Program-made: the position numbers and the translations under genes
NCBI RefSeq assembly: GCF_000612505.1
Contig: NZ_CP004078.1
Span: 1,042,001 to 1,106,000, forward strand
Direction of reading: 5' to 3'
Source of the DNA: Paenibacillus sabinae T27
Lineage (GTDB): Bacteria > Bacillota > Bacilli > Paenibacillales > Paenibacillaceae
Length of the DNA stretch: 64,000 nucleotides
The notes under the pieces: model-generated
What the model was told of the DNA's origin: nothing
Databases searched by the model: none
The model's input: the letters and a program-made list of their open reading frames with translations, nothing else
Part shown: positions 54,248 through 63,283 of the stretch, piece by piece
Numbering within the stretch: position 1 is the stretch's first letter
How the letters are laid out: each line of letters opens with the position of its first letter

Positions 54248-56011
54248 ATGAAATTGAAAGTTCACCGTACGTATCGATTGTTCTGCATGCTGGTAACTCT
54301 GTCTCTGCTCCTGTCATTTGTTCCGTTCATGGGCGGAGGAAGCGCATCGACCGTTTCCGCGGCGGCTGCGTCCACAGCGCCGGTGACCCCGGACGCTTCA
54401 CCCGAAGCGGTCAAGCTGCTGAGTTACCTGTATTCCATTTCCGGAACCCGAATTATCACCGGTCAGCATGACTATCTGGAAAGTCCGGACGAGTTCAACA
54501 ACAAGCTTCAAGTAACGAGCAGTAGATATGCAGCTCTCCATGGATATGAGCTTGGCGCGATCAACGGCCAAACGGACGGCGCCGTAACATGGCTCCGGCA
54601 AAATGTGGTGAACAGCGCCATCAAATGGTATAAGTCCGGAGGCATCGTCGCGATGACGTTCCACGAGAATCTGCCGGGAACATCATACAGCTGGTCCAAT
54701 GTGCAGATGTCGTTGTCCCAGGCCGACTTCGACAAGTATGTTACACCCGGAACCCCGGAGTACCAAAATCTGATCACTGAGCTGGACAAGGTGGCGGTTT
54801 CGCTGAAAACCCTGCGCGATGCCGGAGTGCCCGTTCTGTGGCGGCCCTATCACGAAATGAACGGGGGCTGGTTCTGGTGGGGCAAGAAGACGAATTTTAC
54901 TGCTCTCTGGAATATTATGTATGACCGTTTTGTCAATGTTCATAAATTGAACAACCTGATTTGGGTGTGGAGCCCGAATGCTCCGAACGACTGGGCCGAT
55001 CCTTACGCGAAGACTTATCCCGGTGCGGATAAAGTGGATATTCTGGCGGCGGACATTTACAACAAGGACTTCAGACAGAGCTATTATGACGATCTGTTGA
55101 GTTTGGCCGCAGGCAAGCCGATTGCCATTGGCGAGAATGGTGAAATGCCCGATCCTGCGATGCTGCCCAAATATCAGAGCAAATGGGTCTTTATGATGAC
55201 CTGGGGCAAAATGCTCTATGAAAACAACACCACGACTACAATCAAGAGTTTTCTAAACAACGGATTTACGTTAACCCGCGATGAAATTAGTACGGCTCTG
55301 GCTTCGTATACGGTGCCAATGCTGTCGGAAAGCCCGACGCCAAGTCCGTCGCCGACACCATCGCCGACACCGACGCCGAGCCCAACACCATCGCCGTCAC
55401 CGAGTCCAACACCGACACCTACGCCAAGTCCGACACCGACGCCGGTACCATCGCCAAGCCCGACACCAACACCAACACCAACATATACGCCGAACAATCA
55501 GCAGTCCGCTGCGGATTCTTCAACCGATAGCTCATCCTTGACCGCGCTGCTGCCTTCGGCCACGCCTGCGGAGCCACGCCATGGCCTGCTGGGCGAATAT
55601 TTTACCAACATGCAGTTAACCGGGACGCCCGCACTGGTGCGGGAAGAATCGGCCGTCGATTTCAACTGGGGACTCGGATCGCCGGACACCTCCATCGGCC
55701 CCGATAAGTTCTCCGCCCGCTGGAGCGGCAAAATCAAGCCTCTGTACAGCGAGAACTATTCCTTCTATACCAGTTCGGATGACGGTATTAAATTATGGGT
55801 CAACGGCGTTGCCGTTATTACCAGCTGGTCTACCCAATACGGTTTAGAGCGAAAGGGAAGAATCGACCTTGAAGCCGGGAAACTGTATGACATTAAAGTT
55901 GAATATTACGATAATACGGGGAGCGCCAAAGCGCGTCTGATGTGGGAGAGCAGTAGCCAGCTCAAGGAAACCGTTCCAGCCAGCGCGTTTTATCTTTCCG
56001 ATTCGCTTTGA
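54248..56011 (+). CDS. Secreted GH26 beta-mannanase with PA14 domain
   Basis: 587 residues: signal peptide (about 1-40), a GH26 barrel with acid/base Glu in [14 protein letters not shown] (about residue 202) and nucleophile Glu in IAIGENGE (about 294), a Pro-Thr-Ser linker of about 55 residues, and a C-terminal PA14 carbohydrate-binding domain. It should cut beta-mannosidic bonds outside the cell, plausibly in the polymer made by the preceding mannose-handling cluster. The ATG is only two bases from AAGGA; a TTG six bases on (54254) has ideal spacing and may be the real start. An upstream in-frame reading runs through the riboswitch and is rejected. Confidence 0.93.
   Translation: MKLKVHRTYRLFCMLVTLSLLLSFVPFMGGGSASTVSAAAASTAPVTPDASPEAVKLLSYLYSISGTRIITGQHDYLESPDEFNNKLQVTSSRYAALHGYELGAINGQTDGAVTWLRQNVVNSAIKWYKSGGIVAMTFHENLPGTSYSWSNVQMSLSQADFDKYVTPGTPEYQNLITELDKVAVSLKTLRDAGVPVLWRPYHEMNGGWFWWGKKTNFTALWNIMYDRFVNVHKLNNLIWVWSPNAPNDWADPYAKTYPGADKVDILAADIYNKDFRQSYYDDLLSLAAGKPIAIGENGEMPDPAMLPKYQSKWVFMMTWGKMLYENNTTTTIKSFLNNGFTLTRDEISTALASYTVPMLSESPTPSPSPTPSPTPTPSPTPSPSPSPTPTPTPSPTPTPVPSPSPTPTPTPTYTPNNQQSAADSSTDSSSLTALLPSATPAEPRHGLLGEYFTNMQLTGTPALVREESAVDFNWGLGSPDTSIGPDKFSARWSGKIKPLYSENYSFYTSSDDGIKLWVNGVAVITSWSTQYGLERKGRIDLEAGKLYDIKVEYYDNTGSAKARLMWESSSQLKETVPASAFYLSDSL
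55320..55495 (+). repeat. Pro-Thr-Ser linker repeats
   Basis: Short direct repeats of CCGACACC/CCAAGTCCG-type units encode alternating Pro and Thr/Ser between the GH26 and PA14 domains. Such tracts change length easily. Confidence 0.85.
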
Positions 56012-56084
56012 TATAGCTTTTACGGCTGCCCCTGAGGGTGGCCGCCGATACTTATAATTCATTCAGTTCATTTGAGCCTTGCGA

Positions 56085-56108
56085 GGCCCTGCTTAATACA
56101 GCAGGGCT
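56085..56108 (+). terminator. Hairpin between the two GH26 genes
   Basis: GCCCTGCT and AGCAGGGC arms with a six-base loop, followed by TTCT. It is a possible partial terminator that would reduce expression of the second mannanase. Confidence 0.5.
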
Positions 56109-56200
56109 TCTAAACTATAAGCCCCTCATGGGGAAGACTGTTTTCCCGGCATACGGGAGGCCGGCATTCTCTTAAAGGATTCCTGGCTTAAGAAAGGAAG
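56109..56200 (+). other. Structured leader of the second GH26 gene
   Basis: Two small hairpins (CCCCTCATGGGG; CCCGGCATACGGG) precede CCTGGCTTAAGAAAGGAAG. The last part repeats the 3' end of the riboswitch leader of the first GH26 gene (CCTGGCT, then AAAGGAAGATGAAATTGAA). The aptamer core is absent, so it looks like a leader that was duplicated with the gene and then diverged. Confidence 0.45.
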
Positions 56201-57700
56201 ATGAAATTGAACAAATCCTCCAAGTATCGGTTGTTCACTACGGTTTTACCTTTGATTCTGATCATGTCCCTGCTGCCGTGGATGCATTCGGAAACTCCGC
56301 CCAAGTCCGTAATCCAGACACCGCCCGCTCCGGTTAATCCGTCGGCCTCGCCTGAGGCGGGAGAACTGCTCGGGTTCCTGGCAGGCTTAAGCGGCAAGAG
56401 CCTGATATCCGGCCAGCATGATTATCTGGAAAGTCCGGATGAATTTAATAATAAGCTCGAAAAGGCTACAGGCAAATATGCCGCACTTCACGGTTACGAG
56501 CTTGGAGCCATTAACGGCCAGTCGCCGGACACGATCGACCGCCAGCGGAATGCCGTTGTACATAGCGCCATCAACTGGTATAGAAGCGGCGGGATCGTGG
56601 CCATGACTTTTCATGAGAACCTGCCCGGCACTGCTCCCATATGGTCCAATGTCTCCATGAGTCTGAGCCAAAGCGAGTTTGACGCCTACGTCACTCCAGG
56701 TACGGACCAGTACAACCATCTGATTGCCGACCTTGATCAGATCGCCGGGTATTTGAAGCAGCTGCAGAGCGCAGGAGTGCCCGTTCTGTGGAGACCCTAC
56801 CATGAAATGAATGGGGGCTGGTTCTGGTGGGGCAAGAAAAATAATTTTTCAGCTCTCTGGGATATTATGTATGAACGTTTTGTGGGTAAACATAAATTAA
56901 ACAATCTGCTCTGGGTATGGAATCCGAATGCGCCCAACGGGTATGCCGACGCCTATGCGACCTATTACCCGGGAGCGGACAAAGTTGATATCCTGGCAGC
57001 GGATATATACAACAATGATTTTCAGCAATGGTATTACGATAGTCTGCTGAAGCTTGCAGACGGCAAGCCGATCGCCATCGGCGAGAGCGGCGAGCTGCCA
57101 AATCCCCGGCTGCTGGCCAAGAGCCAGAGCAAATGGGTCTATGTGATGACCTGGGGGAAAATGCTGACCGAGAACAACAGCCAGCGCACAATCAATAGCT
57201 TCATGAACGCCGATTACACGTTATCCAGAGACGATTATATCCAATTGGTGGATAAGGAGGCGGTAGCCGCCGGCAACGGGCTACGGGGAGATTATTTCGC
57301 CAACAGGGAACTGGAAGGCAAGCCGGCTTTCAGCAAGACTGACGCGAATTTGGACTTAAGCTGGCAGGAGGGGACGCCCGGGGAAGCCGTGAACAGCAAC
57401 TTCTTCTCCGTGAGGTGGCAGGGCCGCCTTAAAGCTTCCGGCACCGGAACCTATACGATCAAAGCTGTAGCCGACGACGGTGTACGGGTATGGATCGGCG
57501 GCAAGCTTGTCATCGACAGCTGGGCGCTCCAGAACGATACAGCCCGGACAGGAACGATTAAATTGAAAGAGAATACTTTTTACGACATTAGAGTGGAGTA
57601 CTTCGAAAATAAAGGTAAAGCCGACATCAAGCTGCTCTGGCAAGGTCCGGGGCGGCCGGAAGAGGTCATTCCCCCCAAAGAGCTTTTTCTACCCGACTAA
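56201..57700 (+). CDS. Secreted GH26 beta-mannanase paralogue with PA14 domain
   Basis: 499 residues, clearly a duplicate of the upstream enzyme: [26 protein letters not shown] and [17 protein letters not shown] are shared. Acid/base Glu is near residue 201 and nucleophile Glu in IAIGESGE near 293. It lacks the Pro-Thr linker, so PA14 (about 360-496) follows the barrel directly. The signal region is shorter and less typical (VLPLILIMSLLPWMHSE), without an obvious cleavage site. As in the first gene, a TTG six bases after the ATG is better spaced from AAGGA. The next gene begins 25 bases after the stop. Confidence 0.92.
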   Translation: MKLNKSSKYRLFTTVLPLILIMSLLPWMHSETPPKSVIQTPPAPVNPSASPEAGELLGFLAGLSGKSLISGQHDYLESPDEFNNKLEKATGKYAALHGYELGAINGQSPDTIDRQRNAVVHSAINWYRSGGIVAMTFHENLPGTAPIWSNVSMSLSQSEFDAYVTPGTDQYNHLIADLDQIAGYLKQLQSAGVPVLWRPYHEMNGGWFWWGKKNNFSALWDIMYERFVGKHKLNNLLWVWNPNAPNGYADAYATYYPGADKVDILAADIYNNDFQQWYYDSLLKLADGKPIAIGESGELPNPRLLAKSQSKWVYVMTWGKMLTENNSQRTINSFMNADYTLSRDDYIQLVDKEAVAAGNGLRGDYFANRELEGKPAFSKTDANLDLSWQEGTPGEAVNSNFFSVRWQGRLKASGTGTYTIKAVADDGVRVWIGGKLVIDSWALQNDTARTGTIKLKENTFYDIRVEYFENKGKADIKLLWQGPGRPEEVIPPKELFLPD

Positions 57701-57725
57701 ACAATAGACCGGGAGGTCGGATTCC

Positions 57726-60413
57726 TTGAGAAAGCGAGGACAGGAAATGAGTATACCACGAAAAGCCCTATCTTTAACCGTACTTTTGAAGCTTGCAGGA
57801 TTTATCGTCTTATTTTTGCTGTCTGTCTCTTTTTTAGGGAATGAAGGAGCGGAAGAACCCGGGAATTCCAACTTTTCCACCGCGTATAAGACAGCGCCCG
57901 TATCCCCGCCGGGGAAAATCATCTGGCAGCTGGGCACACGGAATGAATCGTCCGGCGAGTTCGCGCCCAGGGATTCATCATCCGCGGGGAGCGCAGTAAG
58001 TATGGATACATCTGAACTTGACACGGGAGATCTCAAAAAAGTGCCTTCCGGTCTGAATGGCAAGAGCTTGCCCGAACTGCGAATCTCGTACAGCTTGACC
58101 CATATTCCCGACAACGGGGTATTGTTTCAGGTTAGCATTCTCGATGCCTATAAATCCGTCCCTCAGATGGCGGCCTTCTCCAACAGCCAGCTGTCGGGGA
58201 TTATTCAAATCGCGGGCGTTGCGGGAACAGGCAGCGGGTACGATTTCCGTAAAACATACGATTTGTATATTCCAAAGGAACAGCTGAAAATTGGCACAAA
58301 CGAGCTCAAGCTGAAAGTGGTCCGTTCCATGTATGCGTCGAGCGCGGAGGACCAATATTCATGGTGGACCTGGGACGATCTCAGCCTGCGTTCGCTGAAT
58401 TCGCCGATCAGCGAGCCGATTCATGGCAGCTATGTGCTTACGGGCACCATGGTTGCCAACAAGCAGTTTTATTTTGATACAGGCGCCACCGCTCATCTGC
58501 CGTACATTATCAAATGGCTCGGTTTGGCCTACAGCGGCAATATTATGCGGACGGGCGGCGCCAGCGATGTAGGCTTTTCCCGTTCCGACCTGGAGAATTA
58601 CTACAAGGTGCTTAAGGATTACAATATGCAGTCGGTCGCGCTGTATTTGTACACCGGGAATATCAAGCTGAATGCGGACGGCTCCCTGCCGGATAGCGCG
58701 AAGAAGAAGCTGACCGATTATTTCCGGCAGTACGGCTCATATTTTCAGTATTACGAGGTAGATAACGAACCCGGCTTGTTTAACCGCTCCAAGGCGGTCA
58801 ACCTGGCGATTGCCGACTGGCTGAACAAGGAGGGTAAACAAATCGCGCCTCATCTTAAGACGGTTGCTCCGGGCTGGGCGTATTGGCCGGCATACAAGGA
58901 GGATTCCTGCGGGAACCAGAGAGGGGACGTCAAGCAATGCGGCGACCCGGACGGCTGGGAACGCGATCCCGCGCAGCGGCTGGAGCTGGAGAAGATCACA
59001 GATCTTACGAACGGCCATTCATACGGGGATTCTTACGTCGCCAAGAACGGCGGCAGCTTTACCGAGAACCTGAAGACTTTCCAAGGCTCGAATGACGGGC
59101 TTCCCAAAAAAATGCTGGTTTCCGAGTTCGGCACCTCCGACACTCATGTGGACGATTATCATTACGGGGCGAAGGAGCGGACGTCGGCCGCGTTCGACCG
59201 GATTATGAGAGCTCATATCGGCTATGCGGATATGTTCGTGCAGCACGCTGCCTTTTTCTACAATTTCAGTCTGTTTCAGTTCAAAAACGTTAATCTGAAG
59301 ACGCATGATCCGGCCAAGACGGAGATTTACTATACCAAGGAAGGCGAGGATTCCCGCGTCAGAATCATGCGCAGACTGAGCTTGGCCTATGCGACCCACG
59401 GCGCCCCGCTCACCTATAATCTGCTGAACAAAAGCGCGCTTGCCGACAAACTGGTATACGTCCGGGCCGTGGATACCTCCAAGCTGGCTCCGCTGGCGGG
59501 AAGCGATGCGACATCGAACAAGGTGCTGGTGAACTTCGTCAATTTCGAGAACACACCGCAGACCGTAAGCGTCAAAGTCACCATGCCCAAGCAAACGATC
59601 TATGAGGGAGAGCGTTTCGGTGACGGCAATACGTATGAAGAAGCGCGCCGTTACGTGACCGGCCTGCAGGCGAAGCCTGAGCTTACCTTTACGGAAACGC
59701 TGGCTCCGGGAGAGGCTGTACAATATATTTTGCAGCCTTCCTCGGAAGTAGCGGATGAGGCGCCAAAGAGCCTGACGGCCACCGCCGTCAGAGGGACCTC
59801 CGTACAGCTGAATTGGCTCGAATCTCCCGGGACCGGCTATGATGTGTTCCGCGCGGAGGGCGCGGATAACCAACTGAGGCAGATCGCTTCTAAAGTTCAA
59901 GCTACGTCGTACACCGACCGTGCGCTTAAAGAGGGAGTTCTGTACACTTACGGGGTTCGGGTAACGGGCAAAACGCTGCTGTCGGCCAAGACGCAGATTA
60001 CGGCTACCGGCCTGGTGCCGCTGGATCGGACCGGCTGGAAGGTCTCGGACAATTTGAATATGAGCGAAAAAAAGCTTTCTTATATGATCGACGGAGATCT
60101 GAGCACCCGGTGGGATAGCGGTAAAAATATGACCTCCGGCGAAATGGTTCAGATCGACATGGGAAGCTCGCATTCCCTGGAGGCCATAGAGATGGACACC
60201 TCCAAATCTCCATACGATTATCCGAGGATCTACAACATTTATGTATCGGAGGACGGGCAGAACTGGCAGCAGATCACGTCGGGCAGGGGAAGGAAGGACG
60301 TCAGCATGTATCCTTTTGCCCAGACAAGGGGCAGGTATGTCCGAATCGTCCAGACCGGAACCGGCGGAAATTTCTGGTCCATCCACGAATTGCAAATTTA
60401 CTCAAGAGAGTAG
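57726..60413 (+). CDS. Large secreted TIM-barrel glycosidase with FN3 and F5/8-type domains
   Basis: 895 residues. N-terminal membrane/signal segment; a beta-sandwich domain (about 60-225) resembling the C-terminal carbohydrate-binding domain of rhamnogalacturonan lyases; a catalytic barrel (about 240-560) with likely acid/base Glu in YYEVDNEPGLFN (about 345) and nucleophile Glu in MLVSEFGTSDTH (about 465), as in clan GH-A; a beta-sandwich; an FN3 domain (about 680-760); and an F5/8 C (CBM32-like) domain at the C-terminus. I cannot assign a numbered family; GH39/GH5-like is the nearest look. The TTG start follows GGGAGGT; ATG at 57747 is an alternative. It probably acts on the local EPS with the two mannanases. 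Confidence 0.82.
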   Translation: MRKRGQEMSIPRKALSLTVLLKLAGFIVLFLLSVSFLGNEGAEEPGNSNFSTAYKTAPVSPPGKIIWQLGTRNESSGEFAPRDSSSAGSAVSMDTSELDTGDLKKVPSGLNGKSLPELRISYSLTHIPDNGVLFQVSILDAYKSVPQMAAFSNSQLSGIIQIAGVAGTGSGYDFRKTYDLYIPKEQLKIGTNELKLKVVRSMYASSAEDQYSWWTWDDLSLRSLNSPISEPIHGSYVLTGTMVANKQFYFDTGATAHLPYIIKWLGLAYSGNIMRTGGASDVGFSRSDLENYYKVLKDYNMQSVALYLYTGNIKLNADGSLPDSAKKKLTDYFRQYGSYFQYYEVDNEPGLFNRSKAVNLAIADWLNKEGKQIAPHLKTVAPGWAYWPAYKEDSCGNQRGDVKQCGDPDGWERDPAQRLELEKITDLTNGHSYGDSYVAKNGGSFTENLKTFQGSNDGLPKKMLVSEFGTSDTHVDDYHYGAKERTSAAFDRIMRAHIGYADMFVQHAAFFYNFSLFQFKNVNLKTHDPAKTEIYYTKEGEDSRVRIMRRLSLAYATHGAPLTYNLLNKSALADKLVYVRAVDTSKLAPLAGSDATSNKVLVNFVNFENTPQTVSVKVTMPKQTIYEGERFGDGNTYEEARRYVTGLQAKPELTFTETLAPGEAVQYILQPSSEVADEAPKSLTATAVRGTSVQLNWLESPGTGYDVFRAEGADNQLRQIASKVQATSYTDRALKEGVLYTYGVRVTGKTLLSAKTQITATGLVPLDRTGWKVSDNLNMSEKKLSYMIDGDLSTRWDSGKNMTSGEMVQIDMGSSHSLEAIEMDTSKSPYDYPRIYNIYVSEDGQNWQQITSGRGRKDVSMYPFAQTRGRYVRIVQTGTGGNFWSIHELQIYSRE

Positions 60414-60475
60414 GCGAAGTTGCGGAAGCTTAACCTGGCGGTCCCGATAACTTGAGAAAGGGCGTGATCGACAAG

Positions 60476-61663
60476 ATGACCCATCAAGCCGATTCCATCC
60501 TTATGCTGCTGGCCGCTCTTATGCTGGTAGGGGTACTGTCCACCAAATTTTCTTCGCGGTTTGGGCTGCCGTCGCTGGTCCTGTTTATCGCCGCGGGCAT
60601 GATTCTCAGCCGCTTTGTTTATTACAATAATGTGCCGCTCACTCAATTTGCGGGCCTGTTTGCTCTTGTCGTCATTTTGTTTGAGGGCGGCATGCAGACC
60701 CGTTTCAAGGATATCCGGCCGGTGATCGGCCCTTCGCTGGCGCTTTCCACCCTGGGGGTGCTGGTTACGACTGCCGTAGTGGGGCTGTTCGCCACATGGG
60801 TTCTAGATGTTTCCTGGGCGGAAGGGCTGCTGTTCGGAGCCATCGTCGGATCGACGGATGCCGCGGCGGTTTTCTCTGTACTGGGCGGCAAGAATATCAA
60901 TAAACGCCTGACTTCCACGCTGGAGGCGGAGTCGGGCAGCAACGACCCGATGGCGGTCTTTCTTACCGTGTCGTTGATCGAATGGATACACGATCCGGAT
61001 ACCGCGGTATGGCGTCTGCTGCTGTCTTTCATCTGGGAGATGGGAATTGGCCTGCTCATAGGCCTGGCAATGGGCAAAACTACTGTTCAGGTGATCAACC
61101 GGATCAACCTGGATTCCACCGGCCTTTATTCCGTTATGGCCTTCGGATTTGCCGTGCTGACCTACGGCTCGGCCGCTCTGCTGCACAGCAGCGGTCTGCT
61201 TGCGGTCTATACGATGGGGCTTGTTCTCGGCAATTCCGAGCTCACCTACTACCGCACCATTATGAGCTTCAATCACGGATTCGGCTGGATGATGCAGATC
61301 TTCATGTTCATTTTGCTCGGTCTGCTGGTCTTCCCCCAGGAACTGGTGAATATCGCCTGGGAGGGGCTGCTTCTGTCTTTCATATTAATGCTGGTGGCCC
61401 GGCCGATCGGCGTCTTTTTAAGCCTGCTCTTTTTTAAATACTCCATTCACGAAAAAACACTCATCTCCTGGGCGGGACTCCGGGGCGCCATTCCGATCGT
61501 TCTCGCCATGTACCCGCTCCTGGCCGGGCTGGAGCACGGCAGGATGTTCTTTAATGTTGTCTTTTTCGTCGTCCTGACCTCGGCCGTCATTCAGGGAACA
61601 ACCATCTCCCCGCTCGCGATGAAGCTTAAGCTGATTGGCTCACAAGCGGGCGGCTCCCGCTGA
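60476..61663 (+). CDS. CPA1-type cation:proton antiporter (NhaP/CvrA-like)
   Basis: 395 residues, 12 or so helices. Ion-path motifs: VILFEGGMQTRF, GSTDAAAVFSVL, ESGSNDPMAVFL and GLRGAIPIVLA. It exchanges K+ or Na+ for protons across the membrane. NhaP2/CvrA proteins usually carry a C-terminal TrkA_C regulatory domain; here it is absent. The start is uncertain: ATG 60476 has AAAGGG 13 bases away, while TTG 60452 and GTG 60464 are in frame upstream. It lies 60 bases after the glycosidase gene, so read-through from the riboswitch-controlled operon is possible. Confidence 0.88.
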   Translation: MTHQADSILMLLAALMLVGVLSTKFSSRFGLPSLVLFIAAGMILSRFVYYNNVPLTQFAGLFALVVILFEGGMQTRFKDIRPVIGPSLALSTLGVLVTTAVVGLFATWVLDVSWAEGLLFGAIVGSTDAAAVFSVLGGKNINKRLTSTLEAESGSNDPMAVFLTVSLIEWIHDPDTAVWRLLLSFIWEMGIGLLIGLAMGKTTVQVINRINLDSTGLYSVMAFGFAVLTYGSAALLHSSGLLAVYTMGLVLGNSELTYYRTIMSFNHGFGWMMQIFMFILLGLLVFPQELVNIAWEGLLLSFILMLVARPIGVFLSLLFFKYSIHEKTLISWAGLRGAIPIVLAMYPLLAGLEHGRMFFNVVFFVVLTSAVIQGTTISPLAMKLKLIGSQAGGSR

Positions 61664-61707
61664 CGACCTTACATTGATCGCGGGAATGAAATATAGTTGA
61701 ACGTTAG

Positions 61708-61734
61708 CGGGGGCTCTTCGGAGCCCCCTTTTTC
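61708..61734 (+). terminator. Terminator of the antiporter gene
   Basis: GGGGGCTC-TTCG-GAGCCCCC with a UUCG-type loop, followed by TTTTTCC. Confidence 0.92.
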
Positions 61735-61838
61735 CTATGCAGCCTCTTGTCAGGCCAACCGAGTGGGTGTGACGGAGATAACAGTTCTTTCCAAGAGGGA
61801 CATGGTAAAATATGCACCAATTAAATACAGTCAATGGA

Positions 61839-61894
61839 TTGCAAAGCAGCTAGATTTGTGCTAAATTAAATATAGATTTAGATTAAGTCTAAAT
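61839..61894 (+). promoter_or_regulatory. Promoter and operator of the Dps gene
   Basis: TTGCAA (61839-61844) and TAAATT (61862-61867) are 17 bases apart. ATTTAGA (61876-61882) and TCTAAAT (61888-61894) form a palindrome over the transcription start. Its inner 15 bases, TTAGATTAAGTCTAA, have the 7-1-7 layout of PerR/Fur boxes and match the PerR consensus at 10 of 14 arm positions. Confidence 0.65.
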
Positions 61895-61926
61895 ATTAAA
61901 AAATTTAAGACCGGAGGAATGAATCA

Positions 61927-62382
61927 ATGAGCACTGATCTGAAAACTCAAACCGAACTGCATGCCGTATTGAATCGTCAAACTGCCAACTGGACACTGCT
62001 GGGAATTAAGCTTCATCATTATCACTGGTTTGTTACCGGTACGGACTTCTTTACGCTTCACAGCCAATTCGAAGAATACTATAACGAAGCTGCGGGCTAT
62101 GTGGATGAGCTGGCTGAGCGTCTGCTGGCCATCGGCGGCAAGCCCGCTTCGACAATGAAAGAATACCTCGCTCTGTCCAGCCTGCAGGAAGCAACCGGCG
62201 GCGAGAGCGCCAAGGAAATGGTGGCCGCTTTGGCCAAGGATTACGCGCTTCTTGCGGAAGAACTGAGCGCCGGCATCAACCTGGCCGAGGCATCCGGCGA
62301 TCAGCCGACAGGCGATCTGTTCATCGGAATCCGGACAAATGTCGAGAAGCATGTATGGATGCTGAACGCTTACCTCGGCTAA
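61927..62382 (+). CDS. dps: Dps-family DNA-binding/iron-storage protein
   Basis: 151 residues, four-helix ferritin-like fold. The inter-subunit ferroxidase site is intact: His residues in LHHYHWFVTG and FFTLHSQFEEYYNEAAGYVDE with the following Asp/Glu. Dps dodecamers oxidise Fe(II) with peroxide, store iron and protect DNA. There is no Lys-rich N-terminal tail, so direct DNA binding may be weak. A palindrome at the promoter suggests PerR- or Fur-type control. GGAGGAA precedes the ATG. Confidence 0.95.
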   Translation: MSTDLKTQTELHAVLNRQTANWTLLGIKLHHYHWFVTGTDFFTLHSQFEEYYNEAAGYVDELAERLLAIGGKPASTMKEYLALSSLQEATGGESAKEMVAALAKDYALLAEELSAGINLAEASGDQPTGDLFIGIRTNVEKHVWMLNAYLG

Positions 62383-62444
62383 GAAGGGGATGCCTGCCGG
62401 CTGCACACAGGCGGCAAACGAACGGCGGCAGCTTAAGCAGCGCC

Positions 62445-62488
62445 AAATGGCCGGTTCCAGTCGGATTATGACTGGAACCGGCCATTTT
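62445..62488. terminator. Bidirectional terminator between dps and the AIM24 gene
   Basis: AAATGGCCGGTTCCAGT and ACTGGAACCGGCCATTT form a perfect 17-base stem with a nine-base loop. Confidence 0.9.
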
Positions 62489-62528
62489 GATTTTGGCATC
62501 CGTATATTAACCAGCGGGGGATGTTGGA

Positions 62529-63233
62529 TTACTTGATGAAGACGCCTCCGAAGGGCAGCACTTCCCTTAGGAATCGTTTGAGAATGCCGTCCTCCCGGTT
62601 CTCCCTTTCAAAACGGCGGTTCTGCCGGCCGGCCTGAAAGAGGACCGGGCCGCAGCCGGTCATTTTCCAGTGATAGCTCATATGCTGGCTGGCCAGATGG
62701 TTCCCGTAGACCGTCAGTTCCAGCCGGGCATTCTCGGGATAGGCGATCATGCTGCCAGCATCGACATACAGAGGCTCGACCGGGTCCAGAGCCGCCTCGC
62801 ACACGGTTCCTTCGGTCAGAATACCGATGCTTCCGCTGCCGGAGAACCTGACCTTGATGAGATCACGGGTCACAATCATATTTTTCACGCTCAGAATACG
62901 GGTCTGCATTTCAATGCCTTTGCTGTAATAGAACAAATGCCTGAAGTCATAGAGCAGGTCGTCTTTGCCTTCCAGCCGGACCGTTTTGATCCGGTAGCCC
63001 GGCGGCAGCGCCGCCGTGAACCTGCAGGGACCGGACATATCTGCCCGGATCAGCTTGCGCTTGCGGTACATTCCCTTAACATCCATCAGCCGGTCGGCCC
63101 GTCCCGAAGAAGGTCCCTGATACGCTATGATCTGCTGCGGATGCAGCACATGAATTTCCTCATTCTCCTCCAGCGTGAAGGTCAAGGCCTGGCCGCTTGA
63201 AGAATGTTCTTGATCCTGGACTTCCACGTTCAC
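62529..63233 (-). CDS. AIM24-family protein
   Basis: 234 residues, an all-beta protein of the AIM24 (TIGR00266-like) group. Features: LTFTLEENEEIHVLHPQQII, FSGSGSIGILTEGTV and the family motif LYVDAGSMIAYPENARLEL. Bacterial members have no settled function; the yeast homologue helps shape mitochondrial inner membrane. The GTG at 63233 follows GAGGTGAGGG; a GTG nine bases upstream is the alternative. It lies 50 bases after a coiled-coil membrane protein on the same strand and may be in its operon. Confidence 0.82.
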   Translation of the reverse strand: MNVEVQDQEHSSSGQALTFTLEENEEIHVLHPQQIIAYQGPSSGRADRLMDVKGMYRKRKLIRADMSGPCRFTAALPPGYRIKTVRLEGKDDLLYDFRHLFYYSKGIEMQTRILSVKNMIVTRDLIKVRFSGSGSIGILTEGTVCEAALDPVEPLYVDAGSMIAYPENARLELTVYGNHLASQHMSYHWKMTGCGPVLFQAGRQNRRFERENREDGILKRFLREVLPFGGVFIK

Positions 63234-63283
63234 CGCCCTCACCTCTTCCCGATAGTCCCAGGTATTCTGCGCCGTACTGTGTA

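Noticed and set aside
55320..55495. Short tandem repeats suggesting a CRISPR or minisatellite
   Set aside because: Units are irregular, have no spacers, and encode a Pro-Thr-Ser linker in frame.
56030..56200. A second c-di-GMP riboswitch before the second GH26 gene
   Set aside because: The conserved core (GGCAAACC, GACGCAAAGCC) is absent; only the 3' CCTGGCT and Shine-Dalgarno resemble the first leader.
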